A stretch of 64,000 nucleotides of DNA from Arthrobacter sp. E3 (GCF_017353415.1 NZ_JAFMPX010000002.1:124001-188000), one strand, 5' to 3'; numbered from the stretch's first letter, positions 34,260-45,396 are shown. Translations and numbers: made by a program. Notes: generated by a model from the sequence alone, not told the origin.

Positions 34260-35972
34260 GTGACGTCAACTTCTCAGGGAAGCTCAGTTTCGGCGCCGGG
34301 CTCGGGCAACACCCGTGCCCGCTACCGGCGCATCCTGCGCTTCGCCGCCTGGCATCTGGCGGTGGCTTGGTGGTTTGAGCTGATACTGCCGCGTCTTGGG
34401 CTGGCCAAAATTGCCGAACGCACGCGGGCGAATCGGATGCGCCGCTTCGCCAGGCGCTTCCACGCGCTCGCATTGGACCTTGGTGGTTTGATGATTAAAG
34501 TGGGTCAGTTCATGTCGTCCCGGCTCGATGTGCTGCCGCCGGAGATTACTGCTGAACTTGAAGGCTTGCAGGATGAGGTCCCTCCTGTTCCCTTCCCTGC
34601 CATCCGAGCCCTCGCCGAGGCGGAGCTGCATGCACTGCTGGACAAAGTGTTTGCCTCAGTTGAGGAGACACCAATTGCCGCAGCATCCCTGGGGCAGGCT
34701 CACCGTGCACAACTCCTTCCGCTCGACGCTGCAGAAACGGGGCTCGACAGCGTCGTCTTGAAGGTGCAGCGACCGGGGATCGACGCGATCGTTGCCGTTG
34801 ATTTAGCTGCTTTGCGAAAAGTGGGAGGCTGGCTCAGCCACGTGCGCTTCGTGTCTTCACGCGCCAACGTGCCTGCACTGGTCGAAGAGTTTGGGCAGAC
34901 CAGTCTGGAGGAGATTGACTACCTGCAAGAGGCAGCCAACGCTGACCGTTTTGCCAACGATTTTGCCGACGACGACAAGGTGACAGTGCCCCACGTCGTG
35001 TGGGAGCGGACCACCCGACGGGTGCTCACTCTCGAAGATGTGACGGCGATCAAGATCACCGATTCGGAAGCACTTCTTGCCGCTGACATCGATCCAGCTG
35101 AGGTCGCACCAGTTTTCGCATCAGTCATGTTCGACCAGATGTTCACCAATGGCTTTTTCCACGCCGATCCGCATCCGGGCAATATTTTCGTCACCCCGAT
35201 TGCCGATCCCGCAGCCGAGCGTAAATGGAAGCTGACGTTCATCGACTTTGGCATGATGGGCGAGGTGCCGCCCAAGACTCGTACCGGCCTGCGAAGGCTG
35301 TTGATCGCGGCAGCCGCGCGTGACGGAAAGGGCTTGGTGGCAGCGATCAGCGACGTGGGCGTTCTAGCAGCGTCTGCCGACACAGCTGAGCTTGAGCGGG
35401 CGATGACTGCCCTCTTCGGCCGGTTTGGCGGGATGGGGTTCGCCGAGCTTCGCGAAGTGGACCCGCGGGAGTTTAGGAACTTTGCGGTGGAGTTTGGTGA
35501 GGTGGTTCGCTCCTTGCCGTTCCAGTTGCCGGAAAACTTCCTGCTCATTATCCGGGCCATGTCGCTGACCTCGGGTGTCTGCAGTTCGCTGGACTCCCGG
35601 TTCAACCTGTGGGACTCGGTGGAACCCTATGCGGCAAAATTACTGCGCGAGGAACGCGGCAATATTGTGCAGGATGTGGGGAAGCAGGCGCTCGACGCAG
35701 CCGGGGTTGCTTTGCGTTTACCCAAGCGCTTGGATGAACTCCTTACTCGAATCGAGGCCGGTTCACTGCCGGTTGCCAATCCTCGCCTTGAACGGCAAAC
35801 GGCACGTTTGTACCGCACAGTGCAGCGGTTGGTGTCGATGCTCATATTCGGCGTGCTGCTGATTGCCGGTGCCGTGGTGAGGGCGGATGACACGGTGCTC
35901 GGCAGCGTGCTGATGATCGTCTCGGTGGTTCCGCTGCTGCACGGGTTGTGGGTGGGGCGCCGCGGCCCCTGA
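34260..35972 (+). CDS. ABC1/UbiB-family atypical kinase
   Basis: A 570-residue membrane-associated protein. GTG 34260 is chosen because it directly follows the PadR stop. UbiB signatures: KVGQFMSSRLDVLPPEI (the KxGQ motif), AAASLGQAHRA (the Ala-rich nucleotide loop), ADPHPGNIFV (catalytic HxxxxN-like) and IDFGMMG (DFG). Two hydrophobic segments near the C-terminus (LIFGVLLIAGAVV and SVLMIVSVVPLL) anchor it to the membrane. Such proteins support quinone or lipid metabolism by an ATPase activity. Confidence 0.93.
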   Translation: MTSTSQGSSVSAPGSGNTRARYRRILRFAAWHLAVAWWFELILPRLGLAKIAERTRANRMRRFARRFHALALDLGGLMIKVGQFMSSRLDVLPPEITAELEGLQDEVPPVPFPAIRALAEAELHALLDKVFASVEETPIAAASLGQAHRAQLLPLDAAETGLDSVVLKVQRPGIDAIVAVDLAALRKVGGWLSHVRFVSSRANVPALVEEFGQTSLEEIDYLQEAANADRFANDFADDDKVTVPHVVWERTTRRVLTLEDVTAIKITDSEALLAADIDPAEVAPVFASVMFDQMFTNGFFHADPHPGNIFVTPIADPAAERKWKLTFIDFGMMGEVPPKTRTGLRRLLIAAAARDGKGLVAAISDVGVLAASADTAELERAMTALFGRFGGMGFAELREVDPREFRNFAVEFGEVVRSLPFQLPENFLLIIRAMSLTSGVCSSLDSRFNLWDSVEPYAAKLLREERGNIVQDVGKQALDAAGVALRLPKRLDELLTRIEAGSLPVANPRLERQTARLYRTVQRLVSMLIFGVLLIAGAVVRADDTVLGSVLMIVSVVPLLHGLWVGRRGP

Positions 35973-36012
35973 GTGGGATGACATGCTGAGACGCGGCTGC
36001 CATCCCCACGTA

Positions 36013-37626
36013 TTAGATTGCTCCAGTGGACATCTGCTCAACGATGTATTCGGCCTGTCTGATGGCCAGGGCCACGATGGTCAAAGTGGGGTTGGCTGCG
36101 GCACCAGTGGTGAATTGGGAGCCGTCGGAAATGAACAGGTTCTTCACGTCATGCGCCTGGCCGAAGTTGTTGCAAACCCCATCTTCGGGCCGTTGGCTCA
36201 TTCGGGCAGTGCCGAGGTTGTGCGTTGACGGGTAAGGCGGGGTGCGCACCGTGCCCACGGCGCCCGCAGCCTGGTATATCAGCTCCGACTGCCGGTAGGC
36301 GTGGGCCCGCATGGCCTCATCGTTGGGGTGGTCATCAAAGTGCACATTCGGCACCGGCAGGCCCAGCTTGTCCGTCACGGTGGTGTTGAGCGTGATCCGG
36401 TTGCTTGATACCGGCATGTCCTCCCCGACAATCCACAAGCCCGCAGTGTTGTCATAGGCGTCCATGATTTCGGTGAACCCCGGTCCCCAAGCCCCGGGGT
36501 CCACGAAGCTGGCCAGAAACGCCGGACCGAGCGCAATGGTCTGCAGATAGTAGCCGCCGACGAACCCGCGGTCGGCGTCGAACCGGGACTCGTCCGCCAC
36601 CAGCCCGGCCATGGTCTCACCGCGGTACATGTGCACCGGCTTTTCAAAGCGGGCGTACACCGACCCGGTCGTGTGGCGCAGGTAGTTCCGTCCCAGCTGC
36701 CCGGAGGAGTTGGCCAGCCCGTCCGGGAACAGCGGCGAGGCGGAGAGCAGCAGCAGCCGTGGGGTTTCAATCGAATTGCCGGCCACGGCGACGGCGCGGG
36801 CCTGCTGGCGGTGCAGCACGCCCTCGGCGTCAGCATAGACGACGCCGTCCACCACGCCCTCCGCGGTGTGGGTGAGTTGGACCGCCTGGCTGTCCGGGCG
36901 AAGGTCCAGCTTGCCCGTCTTGACCGCCTTGGGGATCTCGGCGACCAGCGTGGACCACTTGGAGCCGTTCTTGTCGCCTTGGAAGTTGAAGCCGTCCTGG
37001 ACGGAAGCTGGCCGGCCGTCATAGGGCTCGGCATTGGTCCCGTAGGGACCGGTGGCGAAGTGCCGGTAGCCGAGGCGTGCGGCACCGTTGGCCAGAACCG
37101 TGTAGTTGTTGTTCGCTGGTAGTGGTGGGCGCCCGTGGCGATGGGTACTGCCGAGCTTGCGTTCAGCCAAGTCGTAGTACGGTGCCAGCTCTTCAAGCGT
37201 GATAGGCCAGTCCAGCAGGTTGGCGCCGTCTACGCGCCCGTACACAGTGCGCGTCTTAAACTCGTGTGCCTTGAACCGTGGCGTGGCCCCCGCCCAGTGC
37301 GTGGTGGTTCCGCCCACGGCCTTGACGATCCAGGCCGGCAGGTTCGGAAAGTCCTTGGCAACCCGCCAAGAGCCCGAGGTGGTCCGCGGATCGAGCCACG
37401 CCATCTGGTTGAACGCCGGCCATTCGTCGTTGAGGTAGTCTGCGTTGCGCAGCAGCGGGCCCGCTTCGAGCAACACCACCTTTACCCCCTTCTGCGTCAG
37501 CTCCGCAGCGAGGGTTCCGCCGCCTGCACCTGAACCGACGACGACGACCACGGAGTCGTCGTCGAGATCGAAATGCGCCGACTCATAGCTGCCGGCGTCG
37601 AAGGGTTGCTGGGTGCGCCTGCTCAT
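36013..37626 (-). CDS. GMC-family FAD oxidoreductase
   Basis: A 537-residue flavoprotein with the FAD loop VVVGSGAGGGTLAAEL (residues ~29-44) and the GMC C-terminal STHNLGTARMS motif with a catalytic His. The adjacent gene, overlapping by 4 bases, encodes a gluconate 2-dehydrogenase subunit 3-like protein, so this is the catalytic subunit of a membrane-linked sugar or sugar-acid dehydrogenase. No cytochrome c subunit is encoded nearby. The substrate is not determined. Confidence 0.88.
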   Translation of the reverse strand: MSRRTQQPFDAGSYESAHFDLDDDSVVVVVGSGAGGGTLAAELTQKGVKVVLLEAGPLLRNADYLNDEWPAFNQMAWLDPRTTSGSWRVAKDFPNLPAWIVKAVGGTTTHWAGATPRFKAHEFKTRTVYGRVDGANLLDWPITLEELAPYYDLAERKLGSTHRHGRPPLPANNNYTVLANGAARLGYRHFATGPYGTNAEPYDGRPASVQDGFNFQGDKNGSKWSTLVAEIPKAVKTGKLDLRPDSQAVQLTHTAEGVVDGVVYADAEGVLHRQQARAVAVAGNSIETPRLLLLSASPLFPDGLANSSGQLGRNYLRHTTGSVYARFEKPVHMYRGETMAGLVADESRFDADRGFVGGYYLQTIALGPAFLASFVDPGAWGPGFTEIMDAYDNTAGLWIVGEDMPVSSNRITLNTTVTDKLGLPVPNVHFDDHPNDEAMRAHAYRQSELIYQAAGAVGTVRTPPYPSTHNLGTARMSQRPEDGVCNNFGQAHDVKNLFISDGSQFTTGAAANPTLTIVALAIRQAEYIVEQMSTGAI

Positions 37627-38267
37627 TGGTCTTCTCCTGGCTGCTGGGTCTTGCCTTCTGCTCCGATGCCCGACTGGGGGTGTGGGCCGGCTGCGGCAGC
37701 TGCGCTGCTGCCGCCGGAACCCTCTGTGGGAGGTGAGCCTTCAGCGGAAGGTGCGGCCGCCGTCGTCCGCACCTTGTATGGCAGCGGACCAACCTCGGTC
37801 AGCTCATCGTCGGTTTCCTCGATCCGGGCCTTGGGCAGCCAGTCGAGATCGTCGAAGCCGCGGTGTAGGTAGCCGCCTTGCGAGAAGGACTCGCCCTCGT
37901 AGCCCAGCGTCTTGAGCACGTCCGGGTCGCCGTAGAGGTTCAAGACGGTGGTGCGGCGGATGAAACCGAAAAACTCCAAGTCCTCCACGCGGCGCAGCAA
38001 GGCCAAGGCCTTCTCGTCGGAGAGGTCAATGAAGCGCTCGCCGTCCGCCAGTTGCGCCTCAAGGGTCAGCAGACCCTGGGTGAGCACCACACGAAACCAC
38101 GTGGACGATACGGCCTCGCTGACAACCTTCTCGCACATGCGCTGGTAAGCGCCGTCCGGGAAGTCTGGGTGTGGAAAGGCAACCCGGATGATCCGTTCCA
38201 GGATTGCTTTGGCCTCCCCGCTGAGAGTTGTCTCGTTCAGGCTGGGATATTTCGCTGGGAAACTCAT
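37623..38267 (-). CDS. Gluconate 2-dehydrogenase subunit 3-like protein
   Basis: A 214-residue protein with AKAILERIIRVAFPHPDFPDGAYQRM near the N-terminus and a middle part RVEDLEFFGFIRRTTVLNLYGDPDVL, which matches the gamma subunit family. The C-terminus is a Ser/Gly/Pro-rich tail. ATG 38267 follows AGGAAAGG. It ends 4 bases into the GMC gene, so coupling is likely. No Tat signal is visible at its start. Confidence 0.8.
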   Translation of the reverse strand: MSFPAKYPSLNETTLSGEAKAILERIIRVAFPHPDFPDGAYQRMCEKVVSEAVSSTWFRVVLTQGLLTLEAQLADGERFIDLSDEKALALLRRVEDLEFFGFIRRTTVLNLYGDPDVLKTLGYEGESFSQGGYLHRGFDDLDWLPKARIEETDDELTEVGPLPYKVRTTAAAPSAEGSPPTEGSGGSSAAAAAGPHPQSGIGAEGKTQQPGEDQ

Positions 38268-38507
38268 GTCGCGCCTTTCCTAGTTTCCATGACCACCGCA
38301 CGCACCAGCTAGACCATGTCCAGCCAGCTGAAGACCTGATTCCAGTGTGCCCCGTCACACCGACGGCGGCAAGGTTTTCCGTCAGGGTGGCATGGGGCAC
38401 GAAGCTGACCAGGGTGGACTTTGCCGCGGACCGACCTAAGCTGTCCGTAACAGGCACGCCACACCACTGCGGAGCATCGCAGGCAATCGCAGGCAAGGGA
38501 GCAGACG

Positions 38508-39398
38508 TTGAGTACGCAAAAGCCCGAAACCACCGCCATGGACCGAGTCCGGGAGAGTGAGCTGCTGGAGAGTGAAATGCTGACGGGGGAAGAACCCCAT
38601 CCCGTCTATTTCCTTTCAGACAGCACCGGAATCACGGCGGAAACGCTGGGGAATACGTTGTTGACGCAATTCCCCGACAGCAATTTTGCGCGTACCACCG
38701 TGCCGTTCATTGACACCGTTGCGCAAGCACATGAACTGGTGGAGACCATAGATCGGCAGGCGGCGCTGGGGCTGACGCCGATCGTCTTTTCCACCGTGGT
38801 GGGTGCGGACATCCGCCAAACCCTGGCCACGTGCAAAGCGTCCATGGTTGATCTCATCGGCAGCCACGTGGGGCAGTTGGAGCTGGCTCTTGGCGAGCAG
38901 GCCAGTGGCGAGCCGGGTCGCGCGCACGGCTTGGGAAATGCGGTCCGCTACCAAACGCGGATGACGGCGGTTGAATACGCCATAGAACATGACGACGGGC
39001 AAAGCCTGCGCGCTTTGGAAAAGGCCCAGGTCATCCTGGTGGCTCCTTCACGCTGCGGGAAGACCCCCACCACCATGTACCTGGCTTTGCAGCACGGCAT
39101 TTTTGCCGCGAACTACCCGCTCGTGGACGAGGACTTCGATGAAGTGGGCCTCCCCGCACCGCTGCGGCCTTTTGCGGACAAGTGCTTCGGGCTGACGTCC
39201 AACCCGCAGCGGCTTAGTCAAATCCGCACTGAGCGCCGCCGCGACTCGTCCTACGCATCCTTGCGGCAGTGTGGTTTTGAGCTGCGCAGCGCCGAGCGTT
39301 TGTACCTTGCCCACGGCATTCCCTACCTGAATTCGGCCAGCGTTTCCGTCGAGGAAATGGCGGCCACCATCTTGCAGCGGATGCATCTGCGCCATTAG
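38508..39398 (+). CDS. PEP synthase regulatory protein (bifunctional kinase/pyrophosphorylase, DUF299)
   Basis: A 296-residue protein starting at TTG with AAGGGAG 6 bases upstream. The N-terminal VYFLSDSTGITAETLGN and the P-loop-like VAPSRCGKTPTTMYLA match the PPSR/PDRP family that phosphorylates PEP synthase at a Thr with ADP and reverses it with phosphate. The target gene ppsA lies 142 bases downstream. Confidence 0.93.
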   Translation: MSTQKPETTAMDRVRESELLESEMLTGEEPHPVYFLSDSTGITAETLGNTLLTQFPDSNFARTTVPFIDTVAQAHELVETIDRQAALGLTPIVFSTVVGADIRQTLATCKASMVDLIGSHVGQLELALGEQASGEPGRAHGLGNAVRYQTRMTAVEYAIEHDDGQSLRALEKAQVILVAPSRCGKTPTTMYLALQHGIFAANYPLVDEDFDEVGLPAPLRPFADKCFGLTSNPQRLSQIRTERRRDSSYASLRQCGFELRSAERLYLAHGIPYLNSASVSVEEMAATILQRMHLRH

Positions 39399-39416
39399 AG
39401 AAAAATTTCACAAGTC

Positions 39417-39438
39417 TCATGTGTTGAACGTCACATGA
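39417..39438. promoter_or_regulatory. CRP/GlxR-like site upstream of ppsA
   Basis: TCATGTG (39417-39423), an 8-base spacer, then CACATGA (39432-39438). The core TGTGT-N6-TCACA matches the CRP/GlxR consensus TGTGA-N6-TCACA at 9 of 10 half-site positions. It lies 103 bases before the ppsA start. Confidence 0.6.
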
Positions 39439-39540
39439 AAAGCCTGTCAAAACCTGTCATGGTGGAGAGGTTCGCTGCCTTGCAACTGCCTCTCAGGGGA
39501 GCGATACCAACATGCCATCATTTGCAAAGGAGCAAATACC

Positions 39541-41946
39541 ATGACGAAGGACACCCTGTGGTTCGCGGACCTAGGACTTAAAGACTTGGACAGGGTGGGC
39601 GGAAAAAACGCCTCGCTGGGTGAGATGGTGGCTAACTTGACGTCGGCGGGTGTTCAAGTCCCCGATGGCTTCGCCACGACGGCGGATGCCTACCGTGATT
39701 TTCTGGCAGATTCCGGCCTGGACGCGAGGATCGCCGCACGCTTGGAAGGCCTGGACACAGATGATGTGACCGCTCTGGCCGCGGCTGGCCAGGAGATTCG
39801 CGCGATGATGCGTGAAACACCGTTCCTGCCGGATTTCGAAGCGCAGGTCCGAGCCTCCTACCAGGAGCTGGTGGAGAAGCACGGGGGTTCGGATGAGCTG
39901 TCCTGGGCTGTGCGTTCAAGCGCGACGGCGGAAGACCTGCCGGATGCTTCGTTCGCCGGGCAGCAGGAAACGTTCCTGAACATTCGCGGTATTGAGAACA
40001 TCCTGTTGGCCATCAAAGACGTCTTCGCCTCGCTCTACAACGACCGCGCCATCGCCTACCGGGTGCATCATGAGTTCAAGCATGCCGAGGTGGCGCTGTC
40101 GGCGGGCGTCCAGCGGATGGTCCGCTCCGACGTCGGCTCATCCGGGGTCATGTTCACCATGGACACCGAATCAGGGTTCCGCGACGCCGTCTTCGTCACC
40201 TCCTCCTACGGCCTCGGCGAGGCCGTAGTGCAGGGGGCAGTGAACCCGGATGAGTTCTACGTGTACAAGCCCGCTCTGCGGGAGGGGCGCCCGGCCATTC
40301 TCAAACGCAGCGTCGGGGAGAAAGCCATCCAGATGACGTACACGCAGAACCGTGAGGTGGGGCGCACCATTGACTTTGTCCCGGTGGAGGCTGCTCTGCG
40401 CAACCACTTCAGCATCACCGACGAGGACGTCGTGCAGCTCGCGCGCCACGCCCTCGCGATCGAGGACCACTACGGCCGTCCCATGGACATCGAGTGGGGT
40501 AAGGACGGCATTGACGGCGGGCTTTACATCCTGCAGGCCCGCCCGGAGACGGTCGAATCCCGCCGCACGGGCGGGCAGCTGAGCCGTTTCCGCATGAATG
40601 AGAGCGGGCCGGTGCTCGTGGAGGGCCGGGCCATCGGCCAGCGCATTGGCGCCGGTGCCGTCAGCATCCTGGAGTCGATCGATCAGATGGCCAGCTTCAA
40701 AACCGGTGATGTTCTCGTTGCGGATATGACGGACCCGGACTGGGAACCGATCATGAAGCGCGCCTCGGCCATCGTCACCAACCGGGGTGGGCGCACCTGC
40801 CACGCGGCGATCATCGCCCGCGAACTGGGGATTCCCGCCGTCGTCGGTACCGGCACAGCCACAGATATCCTCGTTGACGGAACCGAAGTGACCGTCTCCT
40901 GCGCCGAAGGTGAGACCGGCTTGATCTACGAGGGGCTGCTGGACTTCAGCCTCGAGGAATCAGGCGTGGCCGAGATGCCGGAGGCTCCTGTGAAGGTCAT
41001 GATGAACGTTGGCACGCCCGAGCAGGCGTTCAGCTTTGCGCAGCTGCCCAACTCCGGGGTGGGCCTGGCGCGGCTGGAATTCATCATCAACCGGCAAATC
41101 GGCATTCACCCCAAGGCCCTGCTGGATCTGGACGGGCAGCCGGCCGGTGTGGCCGCGGAAATCCGTGAACGGATTGCCGCCTACGGGGACCCGCGCGAGT
41201 TCTACATCAAGCGGCTGGCTGAAGGGGTCGCGACGATCGCCGCCGCGTTCGCACCGGAACCGGTGATTGTGCGCATGTCCGACTTCAAGTCCAACGAGTA
41301 CGCAAACCTGTTGGGCGGGCCGGCGTACGAGCCGCACGAGGAAAACCCGATGATCGGGTTCCGTGGCGCCTCCCGCTACTTGGAACCGTCGTTCCGGGAC
41401 TGCTTCGATCTTGAATGCGAAGCGCTTTCGTTTGTGCGCAATGAGATGGGCCTGACCAACGTCAAGCTCATGATCCCGTTCGTGCGGACGCTGGACGAGG
41501 CCCGCGGGGTCATTGACCTGCTGGCGGAAAACGGACTGCGCCGCGGCGAAAACGGGTTGGAGGTCGTCATGATGTGCGAGCTGCCCTCCAACGCACTGTT
41601 GGCCGATGAGTTCCTCGACTACTTTGACGGCTTCTCCATCGGCTCCAACGACATGACCCAGCTGACCCTGGGCCTGGACCGGGATTCCTCGATTGTGGCT
41701 GGCAGCTTCGATGAACGCAATCCTGCCGTCAAGAAGCTGCTGAGCATGGCCATCAAGGCGTGCAAGGCCCGTGGAAAGTACGTGGGGATCTGCGGCCAAG
41801 GGCCTAGCGACCATGCCGACTTCGCCCAATGGCTGGTAGAGGAAGGCATCGATTCAGTCTCGCTGAACCCGGACACCGTGGTGGACACATGGCTGCGTCT
41901 GGCCGCCGCGGCGGAGAACGCCGCCGTCCCCGCTGCCTTGCGCTAA
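39541..41946 (+). CDS. ppsA: Phosphoenolpyruvate synthase
   Basis: An 801-residue enzyme converting pyruvate and ATP to PEP, AMP and phosphate for gluconeogenesis. N-terminal ATP-binding [12 protein letters not shown] (residues ~19-30), the swivelling-domain motif [21 protein letters not shown] with the phosphorylated His and the regulatory Thr, and C-terminal PEP-binding [15 protein letters not shown] are intact. Ribosome site AAAGGAG precedes ATG 39541. Full length for the family. It sits behind its regulator with a CRP-like site between them. Confidence 0.96.
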   Translation: MTKDTLWFADLGLKDLDRVGGKNASLGEMVANLTSAGVQVPDGFATTADAYRDFLADSGLDARIAARLEGLDTDDVTALAAAGQEIRAMMRETPFLPDFEAQVRASYQELVEKHGGSDELSWAVRSSATAEDLPDASFAGQQETFLNIRGIENILLAIKDVFASLYNDRAIAYRVHHEFKHAEVALSAGVQRMVRSDVGSSGVMFTMDTESGFRDAVFVTSSYGLGEAVVQGAVNPDEFYVYKPALREGRPAILKRSVGEKAIQMTYTQNREVGRTIDFVPVEAALRNHFSITDEDVVQLARHALAIEDHYGRPMDIEWGKDGIDGGLYILQARPETVESRRTGGQLSRFRMNESGPVLVEGRAIGQRIGAGAVSILESIDQMASFKTGDVLVADMTDPDWEPIMKRASAIVTNRGGRTCHAAIIARELGIPAVVGTGTATDILVDGTEVTVSCAEGETGLIYEGLLDFSLEESGVAEMPEAPVKVMMNVGTPEQAFSFAQLPNSGVGLARLEFIINRQIGIHPKALLDLDGQPAGVAAEIRERIAAYGDPREFYIKRLAEGVATIAAAFAPEPVIVRMSDFKSNEYANLLGGPAYEPHEENPMIGFRGASRYLEPSFRDCFDLECEALSFVRNEMGLTNVKLMIPFVRTLDEARGVIDLLAENGLRRGENGLEVVMMCELPSNALLADEFLDYFDGFSIGSNDMTQLTLGLDRDSSIVAGSFDERNPAVKKLLSMAIKACKARGKYVGICGQGPSDHADFAQWLVEEGIDSVSLNPDTVVDTWLRLAAAAENAAVPAALR

Positions 41947-41981
41947 AGGTCTCACCGGCCATCTGTGGCCCGGTCATGACA

Positions 41982-42027
41982 ACGACGGTCCGGCAGGTTC
42001 CTTCAAGGGAACCTGCCGGACCGTCGT
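41982..42027. terminator. Long perfect hairpin between convergent genes
   Basis: 20-bp perfect inverted repeat (41982-42001 and 42008-42027) with a 6-base loop, plus outer GACAA/TTGTC pairing. It sits 35 bases after ppsA and 31 before the other gene's stop. No T-run follows on either strand, so termination is inferred from position. Confidence 0.7.
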
Positions 42028-42058
42028 CGCGTTGTCAGCGTTGGGGGGCTACCTTCCG

Positions 42059-45000
42059 CTACAACTTCCCGTGGCCTGCCGGACGACGGCGGACCAGGAG
42101 TGCAGTGCCAAGCAAGAGAACCATGATGCCTCCTGCCAGCCAAGGCACGATCATGGCACCGGTGTGTGCCAGATCAGCCGATCTCCCGGTTTCCGGAGTG
42201 GTTGACTTGCTGGGTGACGAGCTGCTGGGTGTCGAGCCGTCAGACACTGAGCCATCCGCCGTGGGCCCGCCATCGGACTTGGCGCCGGCGGTCACCGTGA
42301 GGGCAAAGGATGCTTCCGTCTTGATGCCAGCAGCGTTGAGCCCACGGAGAACAAGGTTGTGGGCCCGGACCTTTGTCCCCGCCGGAATGGTGATGGTTGT
42401 GGTTGCGGTTCCGCTGGCTGTTGTTTCGAGGTTGGTCAGCAGCACCGGCTCGCAGTGCAGCCAAAGCTCGGCTGCACTGCCCGGCAGCAGTTCCCCGACC
42501 GTAACTTCATAACTCTTCCCGGCCTTAACGGTCCCAGGTATGCTGCCATCGATGAGCAGGCTCAACTCGGGTGCTTTCTGAGCAGTGTGAACCTTGAATT
42601 CGGCCAGCGACTTGGTGGCTTCAACGTTGCCGGAGGTGTCGGTGGAGCGGTAGCTGAAGGTCGTAGCGCCCTCCGGGATGGCCACCGGCGCCTTGTAGTC
42701 CTTCCAGACGCCGCTGTTCAGCATGTACTGCGTCGACTGGATGCCGAAGTCGTCGGTTGCAGACAGGGTGACTGATGGAGCACTTGTGTACACACCAGCA
42801 GCATTGGGCGTCTTGTCAATGGTGGCTGTGGTTGTCGGGGCTGTTGTGTCCGGCGCTGTCGTGGCGTCGATGAGGGTCACCGGAAGCGAACCTGATGTCT
42901 CCATCCCGTTCTTGTCCGTGCCTGTGACCGTCAACGTGGCTTTGCCCGGCTTCGCGTCGGCGGGTATCGTGACGGCGAAAGTCACGACTCCGTCTGAGTT
43001 TGCAACGGCTGATCCCAGCTCGGCTGAGCCCAGTTTCAGTGTGGCGGAGGAACCGGGCTGTACATCCAGAACGCGAACCGTCACGGCCTGACCCGGGAGG
43101 ATTTTGCTGGCGTCGGCGTCATCGGCAAGAACCACGTTCAAAGGTGTGGGTGCAGTAAGCGTCGCCTGTGCCTTGATGACGTTGAATTCGGCTACTGATG
43201 CGTACGACTCCACGTAGGAGCTAAGCGCGGTGAGCCTGACGAACCGTGCGTCCACATCGGCTGTGAATGGCATGATTTCCTCACTCCACTCCATCGGCCA
43301 GTTCTTGTCACCAGGGCTCTTGTCGTAGGTCGGGTACCAATCAAAGGTGCCCTCTACTGCAGGTGTCCACGTGGTGCCGTCCTTGGAGACCGAGACTTCG
43401 TAGTCCTTGATGCGGCCCCCGCGCCCCCCGTCCTGGCGCGGAAGGTACTTCGTGCCCGAGAGTCGCTGGACATTGCCAAGATCCACTGTGAGGCTCTGCG
43501 GTAACGTGCTTGATGGGCTTGAGTATTTCGAATGCCACATGGTGTAGGGATTGTTGTCAGTGGCATTTGCCGCGGAACCGTTTTCGCCTGCAGTTTCCTG
43601 GCTGGTCGCCGTGGTGGTCCAGCCAAGCTTGGATACAGCAGGCCCGGCAGCGCCGATGTTCCCACCCAATTCGGTGCCTAGGCTGGTGCGGCCTGTTGGG
43701 GCATCACCAATCTGCTCGTAACGGTCAAGGAACGTCGCCGCTGTGGTCTTCGTGTCAGACCAGGTGCGCTCTGCGACAACGGCCAAGGGGCGCCGGCTCA
43801 GGTAGTCATAGAAATCGTTGGAAAGGCCATAGGACTTGTCCGACCAGCGGCTCACACGGTAGCCGAGCACGTTTTCGTGTGATGCGAAGGCGTAGTTCGA
43901 GTAGGTGGTGTTCACATTGAAGAATGCATACGATCCCGGTGTGGAGCCGAATCCAGCGCTCACATACAGCGGCCCATCCTGGGTGCCGATCGTCTTGTAG
44001 CCAGAGTTTGCCCGGGCGAGGGGATCAGAGAGCCATTCATTGACGATGATGTTCTTGTCGGGACCGGTGGTGACTGGGCTGTCCCAATCCCACCACTGCC
44101 AGATTTGCGTGGTCTTGCCGTGCGACCTGACAGCCGCATTCATCTCGTTGGTGAAATCAACGAGGAGGTCACCGACGTAGTTGAATCCCTTGGCGGCCTG
44201 CGCGGCAACCAGTGACGGGCATTTGTTTTGTGCACCCTGCGTGGGAACTTCGTCGCCACCGATGTGGATGTAAGGTCCGGAGAAGGTCTCGGCGAGTTCT
44301 GCAATCAGGTCCTTGACCAGGGCCCGCGTTTCCGGCTTTGTGTAGTCAAGGGTCCAGCCGTCAATGTTGGTGCCTTCCCAATTGTTGTTCGGCTAGGACA
44401 TGGACGGGCAGGTCAAGGCCAGGTCGGGACGTGCTCGGGAGATTTCCGTTGCATGGACAGGGACATCGATTTCGGGAACGATGGTGATGCCGCGCGCCGC
44501 CGCATAGGCATCGAGTCCCTTCAGTTCCGCCACGGTGTAGCTCTCCGGGGAGACAATCTCCGGATGTGAGGCGCTCTCGATGCGGTAGCCGTTCCAGTCC
44601 GAGAGGTGCAGATGAAGGGTGTTCATCTTCAGCCATGCCATCTGGTCGATCTGTTGCTGGATGTAGGCAACGGGAAAGTAGCGGCGGCCAACGTCAAGCA
44701 TCTGGCCGCGGTCGCCCATGCGCGGTGCGTCAATGACGGTGCCTGAAGGAAGAGAAAGTGGGGTGGGGGTGGTGCGTAGGGACTGCAGGAGAGTCGTTGT
44801 TCCGTGCCGCAGTCCGGATGCCCCACTGGCAGCGATCTCGACACGGTCGGTGATCAACAGCGAGTAGCCTTCAGCGGCGGCGACTTCCGGCGCCGCTGAC
44901 AAGGCCAGGGTGATGTCGCCAGGCCGGGCCGGGTCCAGGGTAATTTTCGCAGCAAAGCCGTAGTCGGCCAAAAGGCCTTCGGCGAGCAGTTCACCGGCGG

Positions 45001-45244
45001 CCCTTGTTGCTTCGGTGACCGAGATGCTTGTGGTGCCTGAAACGCGCCAGCCGTCCCCGGTGGCCGGGGCCCAGCTCTGCACCATGGGAACCGTGTCCGG
45101 GAAATCGACGGGAGCAGCAGTTGCCGGTTGCACGGCAGCCCACGGCGCACCGACCATGCCGACCGCTGCAGCAAGCGACAACACCAGGGACGATTTCCAA
45201 AGCCGGGGCCTGCCCGACGAACGAACTTGGGGTGGGGTGTGCAT
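42059..45244 (-). pseudogene. GH20 beta-N-acetylhexosaminidase, wall-anchored, broken by an in-frame amber codon
   Basis: One reading frame from ATG 45244 (signal peptide MHTPPQVRSSGRPRLW, hydrophobic core, ATAAPVDF) to 42059, interrupted only by TAG at 44395-44393 (TCPSMS-stop-PNNNWEGTN). GH20 sequence runs through the stop; the catalytic HIGGDE lies ~50 residues after it (Asp-Glu about residues 331-332). A CBM32/F5-8C-like domain, Ig-like modules and a LAHTG sorting signal with a basic tail follow. About 1,060 residues if read through. Without suppression only ~283 residues, lacking the active site, are made. A start within the second part (ATG near 44143) lies after HIGGDE, so it would not rescue activity. 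It may equally be a one-base assembly error. Confidence 0.9.
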
Positions 45245-45396
45245 GCGCGCTCCATCTCTCTGACTGCTTTGTCCCGGAGCGATTGATGTCCGCGTGCCAA
45301 AAGTGCAAGTGGAACGACCCAACAATTCACTGAATCTCCGATTGGAGAGGTGGGGCAGCAACCTCAAGCATGCCGATACTTGAGTGACTTATGCAA

